The notes under the pieces are model-generated. The model was not told the DNA's origin. It was given only the letters and a program-made list of their open reading frames with translations, and did not search any database. The position numbers and the translations under genes were made by a program. Below, in pieces: positions 36,596 to 45,108 of a DNA stretch of 64,000 bases (positions are counted from its first letter, which is position 1; each line of letters opens with the position of its first letter). The DNA lies in contig NZ_JADFFL010000004.1 of NCBI RefSeq assembly GCF_015222005.1, forward strand, positions 310,001 to 374,000. The letters run 5' to 3'. This DNA is from Mucilaginibacter myungsuensis. GTDB lineage: Bacteria; Bacteroidota; Bacteroidia; Sphingobacteriales; Sphingobacteriaceae.

Positions 36596-37066
36596 ATGAT
36601 AAATTTACGAGTAGCCAAAAAAGAAGATTGCCCGCGATTAATGGAACTGATCCATGAGTTAGCCTTATTTGAGCGCGCGCCAGAGCAGGTCACCGTTACC
36701 CTGACCGAGTTTGAGGAGGCCGGCTTTGGCCCTAAACCGGTTTGGAAGACCTATGTGGCCGAGGATGACGGCATTATCATTGGTATGGCGCTTTATTATG
36801 TGCGCTACTCTACCTGGAAAGGTCAGCGGTTATATTTGGAAGACCTGATCGTGACCGAGGCTTATCGTGGCAAGGGAGCGGGTAAACTATTGTTCAACCG
36901 CATGGTGCAGGAGGCTTACGAATTGGGCTTTAACGGCATGACCTGGCAGGTACTGGACTGGAACGAGCCGGCCATTAAATTCTACAACATGTACGAGGCG
37001 GCTATCGAGCCGGGTTGGTTGAACGCATCTTTATCGAAAGAGCAATTAGCGGCATATAAAGCCTAA
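36596..37066 (+). CDS. GNAT-family N-acetyltransferase
   Basis: The 156 residues form a GNAT fold that transfers acetyl from acetyl-CoA. The acetyl-CoA pyrophosphate loop is VTEAYRGKGAGKLLF near 94-108. LYLEDLIV is beta strand 4, and WQVLDWNEPAIKFYNMYEA is the C-terminal conserved segment. It resembles the diamine/spermidine acetyltransferase branch (SSAT-like), but the substrate remains open. The start ATG 36596 immediately follows the arm of the inverted repeat. Confidence 0.9.
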   Translation: MINLRVAKKEDCPRLMELIHELALFERAPEQVTVTLTEFEEAGFGPKPVWKTYVAEDDGIIIGMALYYVRYSTWKGQRLYLEDLIVTEAYRGKGAGKLLFNRMVQEAYELGFNGMTWQVLDWNEPAIKFYNMYEAAIEPGWLNASLSKEQLAAYKA

Positions 37067-37117
37067 CGGCAACAAAAAGAGCCTGTGAGTGTATTACAGT
37101 AGATAAATACTGAAGCT

Positions 37118-37918
37118 ATGAGATACCTATTCTTTTTATTTGCTGCTTGTTTGATGCTGAGCACCGGTTGCCTTTGGGAAGCCCAAAAAAAGTCGGAACC
37201 TGATATCACAAGCGATACTTTGCACTATCAATATACCACCTTTAAACACCGAGCACCCGACTGCGGCGATAAAGCCGATAGCAATTGCACGGTCATCAGT
37301 ATCGAATATCCGGTTTTTGAGGGTCAACCTACGTTGAATGACACCATTAGGCACCGCGCAGCTACCTTATTCACGGTGAATAATACGCCTGATACTAATT
37401 TAAATGCTTTTGCCGAAAAATTCATCAAGGCTTACCAAACAGATATGGTGAACCGTAACAGCAAGATCAGCTATACGCTGGAAACGAAGCTAATAGTAAC
37501 ACGCCAGGATTCGGCGCTGCTAACTACTACCTTGTCCGGCTACAGCTTTCAGGGAGGGGCGCACGGCAGTAGTTTAACCATGTTTATTAATTGGGATACA
37601 GAGGCTAAACGTTACATTGCCTTAACTGACCTTTTAACTGACGGTGCAAACAAGGGCCTCGACTCGGTTGCGCAGAGCATTTTCCGCAAGCAAGAGAAAC
37701 TGACACCAACCCAATCGCTTAAGGACAATTACTTTTTCACTAACGACGTATTTGCTTTGCCCGATAATTTCATGATCACGCCTACGGGCCTGCGTTTCCT
37801 GTATAACGAATACGAAATTAAGCCCTACGCTGCCGGGCAGACAGAACTTTTTATACCTTACGATCAAATAAAACCGCTGTTGAAGCCCAACACGGTCGTG
37901 TCACAATACATACATTAA
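37118..37918 (+). CDS. DUF3298-family lipoprotein
   Basis: A 266-residue envelope protein with signal sequence and lipobox LSTGC (Cys 18). The body carries DUF3298 features: the SYSL-like strand TTLSGYSFQGGAHGSSLTMFINWD and the C-terminal LRFLYNEYEIKPYAAGQTELFIPYDQIKPLL. It resembles RsiV-type anti-sigma C-terminal domains and may bind ligands in the periplasm. It ends one base before the aspartate kinase ATG (stop 37916-37918, ATG 37919), so the two are co-transcribed although no functional link is evident. Confidence 0.85.
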   Translation: MRYLFFLFAACLMLSTGCLWEAQKKSEPDITSDTLHYQYTTFKHRAPDCGDKADSNCTVISIEYPVFEGQPTLNDTIRHRAATLFTVNNTPDTNLNAFAEKFIKAYQTDMVNRNSKISYTLETKLIVTRQDSALLTTTLSGYSFQGGAHGSSLTMFINWDTEAKRYIALTDLLTDGANKGLDSVAQSIFRKQEKLTPTQSLKDNYFFTNDVFALPDNFMITPTGLRFLYNEYEIKPYAAGQTELFIPYDQIKPLLKPNTVVSQYIH

Positions 37919-39172
37919 ATGCTGGTCTACAAATTCGGAGGGGCATCGGTAAAGGATGCCAAAGGGGTGATCAACCTCGCAAATATCGTTCAACAATGTG
38001 ATCAGCCTTTGCTGGTGGTGGTATCGGCCATGGGCAAAACCACCAATGCCTTAGAAAAACTGACCCGCGCCTACGTGAACGGCGACCACGATATGCACAG
38101 CATCTTTGACGAGATCAAGCATTTTCATTATGATATCGCCACCAAACTCTTCAATGGTGAGGACGACGTTCATGTGCAACTGAACAACACCTTTGTGGAG
38201 ATAGAATGGATGCTGGAAGATGAACCGCAGGATAGTTACGATTTCATCTACGACCAGATCGTCTCCATAGGAGAGTTGGCGGCAACCCGCATCGTTAATG
38301 CTTATTTAACACATTATGGCATCAACAGTACCTGGTTAGATGCCCGTGGTTACATCCTGACCGACAATACTTATCGCGAAGGCGTTATAGACATGGAGAA
38401 AAGCCGTGAATGCATCCAAAAGGATATCCCCGCTTTGCTTCAAAAGCAAGTGGTGATCACGCAGGGATTCATCGGCGGTACGTCGGAGAATTTCACCACC
38501 ACATTAGGCCGTGAAGGGTCGGATTATACCGCGGCCGTGTTCGCGGCTTGTTTAGGCGCTAAGTCGGTAACAACTTGGAAAGATGTCCCGGGGATACTGA
38601 ACGCCGACCCGAAGCTGTTTAACGACACCGTCAAATTTGATGAACTGACCTATAACGAAGCTATCGAGATGACTTACTATGGCGCAACAGTGATCCACCC
38701 GAAAACCATCAAGCCATTACAGAACGCGGGTATCCCGCTTTATGTAAAGTCGTTCAAGCACCCCGAAGAGCCGGGCACGGTGATCAAAGAACACGCGCAC
38801 GTGAAGTATATAAAGCCGGTGATCATTGTTAAGCAAGACCAAACCTTACTATCGGTATCAGCTAAAGATCACTCGTTTATATCCGAGGATCATTTGGGCG
38901 ATATCTTCCGTTTGTTCGCCAAGCACCATGTGCATATCAACATCATGCAAACATCGGCCTTAAGCTTCAGCGTTTGCTTCGGCTTGGAGGAAGAGAAATT
39001 TGATGCTTTGCTTTGCGATTTGAAAGAGGACTTTAAAGTAAAATACAATAACGAACTTACCCTTTACACCCTACGCCATTACGACCGCGACGCTTTGCTG
39101 GAAGTTGTTGGTGATAAAAGAGTATTGTTAGAGCAAACCAGTAGGAATACAGTGCAGGTAGTGGTGAGGTAG
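37919..39172 (+). CDS. Aspartate kinase
   Basis: The enzyme phosphorylates aspartate, opening the lysine, methionine and threonine pathways. The 417 residues contain the N-terminal kinase domain with VYKFGGASVKDAKGV, LLVVVSAMGKTTN, FIGGTSENFTTTLGREGSDYTAAV and YGATVIHPKTIKPL, and a C-terminal ACT region (LLSVSAKDHSFISEDH, HVHINIMQTSALS). It is monofunctional, without a homoserine dehydrogenase part. No paralogue is visible here, so I do not assign lysC, thrA or metL. Confidence 0.93.
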   Translation: MLVYKFGGASVKDAKGVINLANIVQQCDQPLLVVVSAMGKTTNALEKLTRAYVNGDHDMHSIFDEIKHFHYDIATKLFNGEDDVHVQLNNTFVEIEWMLEDEPQDSYDFIYDQIVSIGELAATRIVNAYLTHYGINSTWLDARGYILTDNTYREGVIDMEKSRECIQKDIPALLQKQVVITQGFIGGTSENFTTTLGREGSDYTAAVFAACLGAKSVTTWKDVPGILNADPKLFNDTVKFDELTYNEAIEMTYYGATVIHPKTIKPLQNAGIPLYVKSFKHPEEPGTVIKEHAHVKYIKPVIIVKQDQTLLSVSAKDHSFISEDHLGDIFRLFAKHHVHINIMQTSALSFSVCFGLEEEKFDALLCDLKEDFKVKYNNELTLYTLRHYDRDALLEVVGDKRVLLEQTSRNTVQVVVR

Positions 39173-39174
39173 CT

Positions 39175-39300
39175 GTCTGAAACGCTGATCAGAATGATTT
39201 AGTTGATTTCGCTGATCATAGCAAATTTTGATATTTGAGTATGATGCAATCTCGATGATCAGCGAAATCATTTTGATCAGCGAGAATCAGCGGTTCAGAC
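39175..39300. repeat. TCTGAACCGCTGAT-type inverted repeat
   Basis: The left arm 39175-39219 (GTCTGAAACGCTGATCAGAA) and right arm 39254-39300 (GATCAGCGAGAATCAGCGGT) pair almost throughout. It begins right at the aspartate kinase stop. The other copy is in 30679-30834. Confidence 0.8.
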
Positions 39301-39339
39301 GATCCCTCCACCCCGGTTTCTTTTTTTCCAAATTAAGGT

Positions 39340-39347
39340 TAGCTTTG
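39340..39347 (+). promoter_or_regulatory. -7 box (TAGCTTTG) of the acyl-CoA ligase gene
   Basis: A perfect TAnnTTTG placed 36 bases before the ATG at 39384, behind the inverted repeat. I see no clear -33 element. Confidence 0.5.
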
Positions 39348-39383
39348 TTTTGCTTGAAATATAAACCAATATAAACTTACTGA

Positions 39384-41297
39384 ATGAAGCCGCCTGTAGA
39401 CGCAACCACCGTCCCGCAATTTATACGGAATACTGTAGCGCACATCCACCCGCTTACCCACCCGTTCTTACAACACAAGGTAGGTAACGATTGGAAGGTG
39501 ATCACCTACGGTGAGGCTTTGGCTAAGATAGATGCCGTATCGGCATGGATGCTGGATATTGGCGTAGCCAAAGGCGACCGCCTGGGACTGATCATTGAGA
39601 ACGGTCCCGATTATGTATTCTATGATCAGGCTTTGCAACAGATCGGTGCGGTAAATACTTCTATTTACCCTACCCTTTCGGAAGCGGAGATAGAATACAT
39701 CCTGAACGATTCGGGCGCGAAGACCATTTTAGTAGGAAACCCATTCTTGTTGCGTAAAGTATTAAAGATCGCCAACAATTGTCCGGCATTGATCCGCATC
39801 ATCCCTGCTTTTGACGATTTTGAAAAATATACCGATAAAGTGAGCTTGAACGCCGGCGTGATCGGCTTTCAGCAATTAATAGCCGAGGGGACGGCATTGG
39901 TAGAGAAACATCGCAACGCTATTAACAGCGCACGTGAAGCTATCTTACCGTCGGATCTGTCTTGCCTGATCTATACATCCGGCACTACCGGCACGCCCAA
40001 AGGTGTGATGCTTACGCACCATAACCTTACTGAGAATGTGCGCGTAAGCCTTCACCAGATCCCGGTGATCGAATACACGGACCTATTCCTTTCCTTCCTG
40101 CCGCTGTCGCACGTTTTTGAGCGTACGGCTACCTACCATATTTGTTTGGCCATGGGCTGTCAGATCGCCTTTGCGCAAAGTCTGGAATTGTTGGCCAAGA
40201 ACATGGGCGAAGTTAGGCCGACCGTGATGAATTGCGTTCCGCGTTTGTTAGAACGGATACAGGATAAGGCGATGAAGAACGGCACATCGGCCGGCGGTGT
40301 AAAATCTAAGATATTTTTATGGTCCTTAGGTATCGGCAAAAAATATCGAGAGGTGTTAGAGTCGGGTAAAAAACCGGGTTTCATTTTATCGCAAGAACAC
40401 AAACTGGCTGATAAGTTGGTATTCAGCAAGATCAAAGAAAAGACCGGCGGCCGGTTAAAGTTCATGATATCGGGCGGTGGCGCGTTGCCTAAAAATGTGG
40501 GCGAATTTTTTGGTGACCTTGGTATTAAGATATTAGAAGGTTTTGGCTTGACCGAAACATCGCCGGTTATGAGCGTGACGGAATACCACCGCCAGGTTTA
40601 CGGCACGGTAGGTCGCATCATTCCGGGTATCGAGGTAGGCATCCAAAACGTAGATACCAAGCAGATCTACACCGTACAGACCTATGATAATTTTAAAGAG
40701 GACTACACATCCGAAGAAGGCGAGATCATAGTTCGAGGTCACTGCGTTATGAAGGGATATTATAATAAGCCCGAGGAAACCAAAGTAGCTATCGACCCGG
40801 AAGGTTGGTTCCACACCGGCGATATCGGTCGTTTTTACAAAGGCAACCTGCAGATCACAGACCGCTTGAAGAACATGCTGGTGAACGCCTACGGTAAGAA
40901 CATCTACCCTACCCCGGTAGAGAATACCTACCTGAAGAGCCCTAAAATAGAAGCTGTATTCCTGATTGGTGATAAACGCGAATATGTCACTGCCATCATC
41001 ACCCCGGGCCGGGAGACCTTGCAGGAGACCTTCGGGCTGGATAACGCCTTTTTTGAGCAGCCGGATCTGTTCATCGAGGATCAGAATATCATCGACTGGA
41101 TCAGTCAGGATCTGCGCAAGTATGGTAATGAGTTGGCCAAGTTTGAGCGTATCAAAAACTTCAAGGTAAAACGCAATCCGTTCAGTATGGACGAGGGCGA
41201 GATCACCCCTACCATGAAACCGAAACGTAAGGTGATCGAGAAGAAATACGCCGACGCTATAGACGAACTGTACCAACAGGCCGTCGAGGCGGACTAA
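39384..41297 (+). CDS. Long-chain fatty acid-CoA ligase
   Basis: An AMP-forming acyl-CoA synthetase of 637 residues that activates fatty acids for degradation or lipid synthesis. The AMP-binding motif YTSGTTGTPKGVMLTHHN is near 202-219. YNKPEETKVAIDPEGWFHTGD and ITDRLKNMLVNAYGKNIYP (motifs of the C-terminal hinge) are present. EGFGLTETSPV is the adenine-binding motif. The C-terminal region has the catalytic Lys environment (MKPKRKVIEKKY). It is close to the FadD15-type ligases of Bacteroidota. An intrinsic terminator follows. Confidence 0.93.
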   Translation: MKPPVDATTVPQFIRNTVAHIHPLTHPFLQHKVGNDWKVITYGEALAKIDAVSAWMLDIGVAKGDRLGLIIENGPDYVFYDQALQQIGAVNTSIYPTLSEAEIEYILNDSGAKTILVGNPFLLRKVLKIANNCPALIRIIPAFDDFEKYTDKVSLNAGVIGFQQLIAEGTALVEKHRNAINSAREAILPSDLSCLIYTSGTTGTPKGVMLTHHNLTENVRVSLHQIPVIEYTDLFLSFLPLSHVFERTATYHICLAMGCQIAFAQSLELLAKNMGEVRPTVMNCVPRLLERIQDKAMKNGTSAGGVKSKIFLWSLGIGKKYREVLESGKKPGFILSQEHKLADKLVFSKIKEKTGGRLKFMISGGGALPKNVGEFFGDLGIKILEGFGLTETSPVMSVTEYHRQVYGTVGRIIPGIEVGIQNVDTKQIYTVQTYDNFKEDYTSEEGEIIVRGHCVMKGYYNKPEETKVAIDPEGWFHTGDIGRFYKGNLQITDRLKNMLVNAYGKNIYPTPVENTYLKSPKIEAVFLIGDKREYVTAIITPGRETLQETFGLDNAFFEQPDLFIEDQNIIDWISQDLRKYGNELAKFERIKNFKVKRNPFSMDEGEITPTMKPKRKVIEKKYADAIDELYQQAVEAD

Positions 41298-41344
41298 AGT
41301 ACCGGCTTAGACCGTTTCGTGACCTCATCCTGACGGCAAAGACA

Positions 41345-41374
41345 GCAGTTTTGGCTTCCGAAACTGCTTTTTTC
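41345..41374 (+). terminator. Intrinsic terminator after the acyl-CoA ligase
   Basis: GCAGTTT and AAACTGC form a stem around a 9-base loop, followed by TTTTTTC. The next gene's -7 box starts 4 bases later. Confidence 0.85.
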
Positions 41375-41377
41375 TGC

Positions 41378-41385
41378 TATATTTG
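41378..41385 (+). promoter_or_regulatory. -7 box (TATATTTG) of the YitT-type gene
   Basis: A perfect TAnnTTTG with only 6 bases to ATG 41392. Transcription would start at or next to the start codon. Confidence 0.6.
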
Positions 41386-41391
41386 GGGGAC

Positions 41392-42252
41392 ATGCTAAAA
41401 AGAGAATACATTAAAGACTTCATTCTGATCATAGCGGCCATCTTCTCGGCCGCCATGGGCATCAAGGGTTTCCTGTTATCCAGCCATTTTATCGATGGCG
41501 GGGTTACCGGTATCTCCATGCTGATCGCCAACCTGACCAACATCCCTATCGCTATATTGATCTTTGTGATCAACCTGCCGTTCTTATGGTTGGGCTTCCG
41601 TAAGTTGGGCTGGGGTTTTGCAGTTAAAAGTATGCTGGCTATCGCAGGCCTGTCCTTATGTTTGGCGTTTGTTCACTTCCCGGATGTTACGCACGATAAA
41701 TTACTCACTGCGATCTTTGGTGGCTTATTTATCGGTGTAGGGGTTGGTTTAGCTATCCGTAGCGGTGCTGTGTTGGATGGCACCGAAATAGCCGCTTTGC
41801 TATTAAGCAAAAAAGCCCAGGTAGTGAAAGTAAGCGACGTTATCCTGATCCTAAATGTATTGATATTCGGCGCGGCGGCTTTCTTACTTAATATCGAATC
41901 GGCACTGTATTCTATCCTTACCTACATCTCAGCATCGCAAATGATCGAGTTCATTTTGAACGGTATCGAGCAGTACACGGGAATCACCATCGTATCTACT
42001 AAAAGCGAGCAGATCCGTTTGGCTATTACCGAGCATCTTGGTCGAGGTGTAACCATTTACCAGGGCAAACACGGCTTTGGCAAGGATGGCATGATCAATG
42101 ATCCGCGGGATATTATCTTCACCGTGGCTACCCGTTTAGAGATACCATCTGTAAAGCGCGAGATATTGGCTATAGATCCCAAAGCTTTTATTGTACAACA
42201 AAGTATAGAGGATACGACAGGAGGATTGCTGAAACGGAAAGGGTTCCATTAA
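41392..42252 (+). CDS. YitT-family membrane protein (DUF161/DUF2179)
   Basis: From ATG 41392 (MLKREYIKDF) the protein has 286 residues: about five transmembrane helices (FILIIAAIFSAAMGIKGF, IPIAILIFVINLPFLWLG, SMLAIAGLSLCLAFV, AIFGGLFIGVGVGLAI and DVILILNVLIFGAAAFL), then the cytosolic DUF2179 domain (about 200-286) with GVTIYQGKHGFG. YitT proteins have unknown transport or sensing roles. The TTG at 41383, which would add three residues, overlaps the -7 box and is rejected as a start. Confidence 0.88.
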   Translation: MLKREYIKDFILIIAAIFSAAMGIKGFLLSSHFIDGGVTGISMLIANLTNIPIAILIFVINLPFLWLGFRKLGWGFAVKSMLAIAGLSLCLAFVHFPDVTHDKLLTAIFGGLFIGVGVGLAIRSGAVLDGTEIAALLLSKKAQVVKVSDVILILNVLIFGAAAFLLNIESALYSILTYISASQMIEFILNGIEQYTGITIVSTKSEQIRLAITEHLGRGVTIYQGKHGFGKDGMINDPRDIIFTVATRLEIPSVKREILAIDPKAFIVQQSIEDTTGGLLKRKGFH

Positions 42253-42262
42253 ACGCTATGCT

Positions 42263-42290
42263 GTCATTATGCTTAGCGTCATTGGGCCAT
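42263..42290 (-). repeat. Reverse fragment of the AATGACCCAATGACG repeat
   Basis: GTCATTATGCTTAGCGTCATTGGGCCATT read in reverse complement resembles the repeat at 1861-1916 and 52263-52315 (AATGNCCCAATGACGC core). Confidence 0.45.
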
Positions 42291-42349
42291 TTGCTTCACT
42301 GTGATTTGGAGACATATCTTTCGGACTTTCCGTCTTCCCGACTTACCCC

Positions 42350-43213
42350 TCACTCATCCAATATCGCCAGCAACTCGTTCAATTCACGTACCTTGTCGGT
42401 AGACCCTAAAGCCTCGTAAGCACTGATAAGATTGCGCAGGATACGTTTAACGATATCGGTATTGCTGCATGGTTCGTAAAAATGGCGGTCGGGTTTCAAG
42501 TTTAACTGTTTTAGGAACATGTCCACATCCCTTCTGCCAAATACAAAACCTTTATTGAAGGCATTGATGTAGAAAAGTACGCCGCCTTCAAATTCCTGGC
42601 TGCGGCTTTCGTCCATATAGGCCAGGATAAAATGTTGCGGCAAATTAACTCCATAAACAGGCACGTCCAGCTTTTGGGCTATGATAGCGTAAATAATGGC
42701 TAAAGATATCTGGTTACCCTTTTTGGTCTCTAATACCTGGCTCAGGTAGCTATTTTGCGGATCTTGGTGATTGGCCGTATTACCACTGAAGCCGTGAATA
42801 GCATATAACACATGATTGATCAGCTTAATGTGATCGCTTGGGCTGGCATCATAGATCATCTGCAGCCAAATGTCGCGTTTAATGGCCTCGATCTGATTGA
42901 TCACCTTTTGCTCGTCGAGGTCGGGATATTGATATTTATTCAAGATCAACGCACCTTGCAGCAGGTCGAACGCGCCGCCGTGGTACCAAAGGCTTAGATC
43001 TTCTTTTAACGTGCGGAACTGTATCTCGTGCACCAGGTTAGCTATGCGGTCCTGTTGTATTGGGTCAAATGCTTCGCCAAAGGCTGACTCCAGATATTCG
43101 ACCACCTCGCTGCCGTAGGACAGCAGTTTATCATGTACGTGTTCAAATATCTCGCGGTCCGGATCATCCAGCAAGCGTATCAATGACTCTATTTCCTTGG
43201 TATTCTCTATCAT
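42350..43213 (-). CDS. SirB1-type transglutaminase-like protein
   Basis: The 287 residues show an N-terminal helical part (about 1-80) and the SirB1/Transglut_core2 region with NHVLYAIHGFSGN, LETKKGNQISLAIIYAIIAQKL and YGVNLPQHFILAYMDE. In this family the transglutaminase Cys is usually replaced, and GNQISLA here confirms that (Asn-Gln-Ile-Ser), so it is unlikely to be an active enzyme. Its role is unknown. A -7 box TATTTTTG is at 43228-43235 on the minus strand, 14 bases from the start. Confidence 0.82.
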   Translation of the reverse strand: MIENTKEIESLIRLLDDPDREIFEHVHDKLLSYGSEVVEYLESAFGEAFDPIQQDRIANLVHEIQFRTLKEDLSLWYHGGAFDLLQGALILNKYQYPDLDEQKVINQIEAIKRDIWLQMIYDASPSDHIKLINHVLYAIHGFSGNTANHQDPQNSYLSQVLETKKGNQISLAIIYAIIAQKLDVPVYGVNLPQHFILAYMDESRSQEFEGGVLFYINAFNKGFVFGRRDVDMFLKQLNLKPDRHFYEPCSNTDIVKRILRNLISAYEALGSTDKVRELNELLAILDE

Positions 43214-43260
43214 TTTCCGTCCCCGGCCAAAAATATTAATTGTTTGGTTAATTTTACAGC

Positions 43261-44046
43261 ATGTTAAACATCAGGTTCGCTACCGACTTTCTGTTACATC
43301 GGTTAAGCGCCAATACCAGGCATGGCGTGCACTCGCCCTTTGTTTACCGGCTGGTTGATAAAGTAATTTACGACTTTTCTGACCAAAAAGTATATCAACC
43401 CATAGAGGCTGCCCGAAAAAAACTTCTGGCTGACGATCGCTCCATCACCGTAACCGACTTGGGTGCCGGATCGCACCTGAACAACAACAAGACCAAACAG
43501 GTAAGCGTAATAGCCAAGAACGCCCTAAAATCGCCACGCTTGGCCCAGCTGATATATCGGTTAGTGGCCGATCAGCAACCAAAGAACATCGTCGAATTAG
43601 GTACTTGTTTAGGCATCACCAGCCTTTACCTGCAACAAGCCGCGCCTGAAGCCAAGGTTTATACTCTTGAGGGTTGCCCGCAAACCGCAGCCGTGGCCGG
43701 CGAAGTTTTTAAACAGAATGGCGCTGATAACATCGAGCAGATCGTAGGCAACTTTGACGATACCCTATACCCGTTATTAGAGTCCACACCCAAACTGGAC
43801 TTTATATACGTTGACGGCAACCACCAAAAAGAAGCCACTTTACGCTACTTTGAATGGTGCCTGCCGCGCGTGCACGAAGGCAGCCTGCTCATCTTCGACG
43901 ATATTTATTGGAGCCAGGGTATGAAAGAAGCCTGGGCGCAGATCAAAGCTCACCCGGATGTTACTGTTACGGTAGACCTATTCTGGATAGGATTGGTGTA
44001 TTTTAAAAAAGGACAGGTGAAAGAAGATTTTAAGATAAAGTTTTAA
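43261..44046 (+). CDS. Class I SAM-dependent methyltransferase
   Basis: The 261 residues contain a Rossmann-type methyltransferase: motif I NIVELGTCLGITSLYL (about 115-130), the acidic motif II VYTLEGCPQ, and DFIYVDGNHQKE and LLIFDDIYWS, which resemble the metal-assisted O-methyltransferase branch. An N-terminal extension (FLLHRLSANTRHGVHSPFVYRL) precedes it. The substrate is unknown. TAATTTTA lies 4 bases before the ATG and could be a weak -7 element. It is divergent from the SirB1-like gene. Confidence 0.85.
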   Translation: MLNIRFATDFLLHRLSANTRHGVHSPFVYRLVDKVIYDFSDQKVYQPIEAARKKLLADDRSITVTDLGAGSHLNNNKTKQVSVIAKNALKSPRLAQLIYRLVADQQPKNIVELGTCLGITSLYLQQAAPEAKVYTLEGCPQTAAVAGEVFKQNGADNIEQIVGNFDDTLYPLLESTPKLDFIYVDGNHQKEATLRYFEWCLPRVHEGSLLIFDDIYWSQGMKEAWAQIKAHPDVTVTVDLFWIGLVYFKKGQVKEDFKIKF

Positions 44047-44123
44047 GGACGGTGTAACAAATGGGCATACCCATCGTTCTAAACGCCGAACGATGTTAAG
44101 ATCTTAGCCTTCAAAATATTCTG

Positions 44124-44131
44124 TATCTTTG
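44124..44131 (+). promoter_or_regulatory. -7 box (TATCTTTG) of the next exported protein
   Basis: A perfect TAnnTTTG, 26 bases before the TTG at 44158. An 8-bp stem (CATCGTTC / GAACGATG, 44072-44079 and 44088-44095) lies just upstream and may end the methyltransferase transcript. Confidence 0.55.
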
Positions 44132-44157
44132 CATACCCAATTAAAATTAATAACGAT

Positions 44158-45036
44158 TTGAGAATTACCCCTAAAACAATGACCCGGACGGCGGTAGCAG
44201 CCCTGGTATTTTCGGCGATCGGCTTTTCGGCAACAGCCCAAAAACTTCCCGGCTCGCAAGAAGCAAGTTTACGCGCCCCCTCTGTTGTGAAAATAGACGG
44301 CAAGCTTAACGAGTGGAACGATGCTTTACAGGCGCAAAACAGCAGCACCAGTTTGCAGTATTCGGTTGCTAACGATGATGCTAACCTTTACTTTGTGCTA
44401 AAGTCTACCGATCAGATGAATAACAACAAGATCATTGGCGGTGGCGTTAACATTACTATTAACACCCAAAATAAAAAGAGCGATAAAGATGCTTACCAAG
44501 TGATCCTGCCCGTAGACCTTAAAAAGTTGGGCAGTATGATGATGAGCATGCGCTCGTCTATAGGCGCTAATGGTCAGCCGGATTCGGCCGCTTTGGCGGG
44601 TATGCGTAAGAAAGCAGTGTCGGCATTCCGTGATATTAATCTGGTGAACTTTAAAGGCATCCCTGATAGTACGCTGTCTATCTATAACGAATACGGCATC
44701 AAAGCATTTGTTGATTTTGATAATAAAGGCGCACTTGTGATGGAAGTAGCCATTCCGTTAAAAGAAATGAAGATGGATGCAAAGTCATCCTTCAATTATA
44801 ACATCAAACTGCCGGGCATTAATATCCAGGCCATGATGCAGGCTGCTATGTCGGCCGGTGCTATGGAAAGCGCAAGGACAACTACAGTTCAAGCCCCTCC
44901 TCCCCCATCCGGTGGCGGCGGCGGTGGTTTCGGTGGTTTCGGCGGCGGAGGCGGCATCCCGCGTAATATGGGCGATATGGCCAATATGGTAAGCCCTACC
45001 GATTTTTGGGGCAAGTACACCAACACCAGCAAATAA
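44158..45036 (+). CDS. Exported protein with CBM9-like N-terminal domain
   Basis: I read the start as TTG 44158 (MRITPKTMTRTAV); ATG 44179 is the alternative. A signal peptide ends at ATAQK. VVKIDGKLNEWNDA followed by LYFVLKSTDQ is the opening of CBM9/DOMON-like domains that bind carbohydrates or haem. The middle is Lys/Met-rich (KKLGSMMMSMRS), and the C-terminus is a Gly-rich low-complexity tail (GGGGGGFGGFGGGGG). It has 292 residues. The function is unknown. Confidence 0.75.
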   Translation: MRITPKTMTRTAVAALVFSAIGFSATAQKLPGSQEASLRAPSVVKIDGKLNEWNDALQAQNSSTSLQYSVANDDANLYFVLKSTDQMNNNKIIGGGVNITINTQNKKSDKDAYQVILPVDLKKLGSMMMSMRSSIGANGQPDSAALAGMRKKAVSAFRDINLVNFKGIPDSTLSIYNEYGIKAFVDFDNKGALVMEVAIPLKEMKMDAKSSFNYNIKLPGINIQAMMQAAMSAGAMESARTTTVQAPPPPSGGGGGGFGGFGGGGGIPRNMGDMANMVSPTDFWGKYTNTSK

Positions 45037-45049
45037 GGTCCCCTAACAT

Positions 45050-45092
45050 AACAAGAACGCCCGCAAGATCAGATCTTGCGGGCGTTCTTGTT
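45050..45092. terminator. Bidirectional intrinsic terminator
   Basis: Two perfect 21-base arms (AACAAGAACGCCCGCAAGAT... at 45050-45070 and 45072-45092) surround one base. T-rich ends on both strands suit the two convergent genes. Confidence 0.92.
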
Positions 45093-45108
45093 TAAAGATG
45101 CTATCGGT

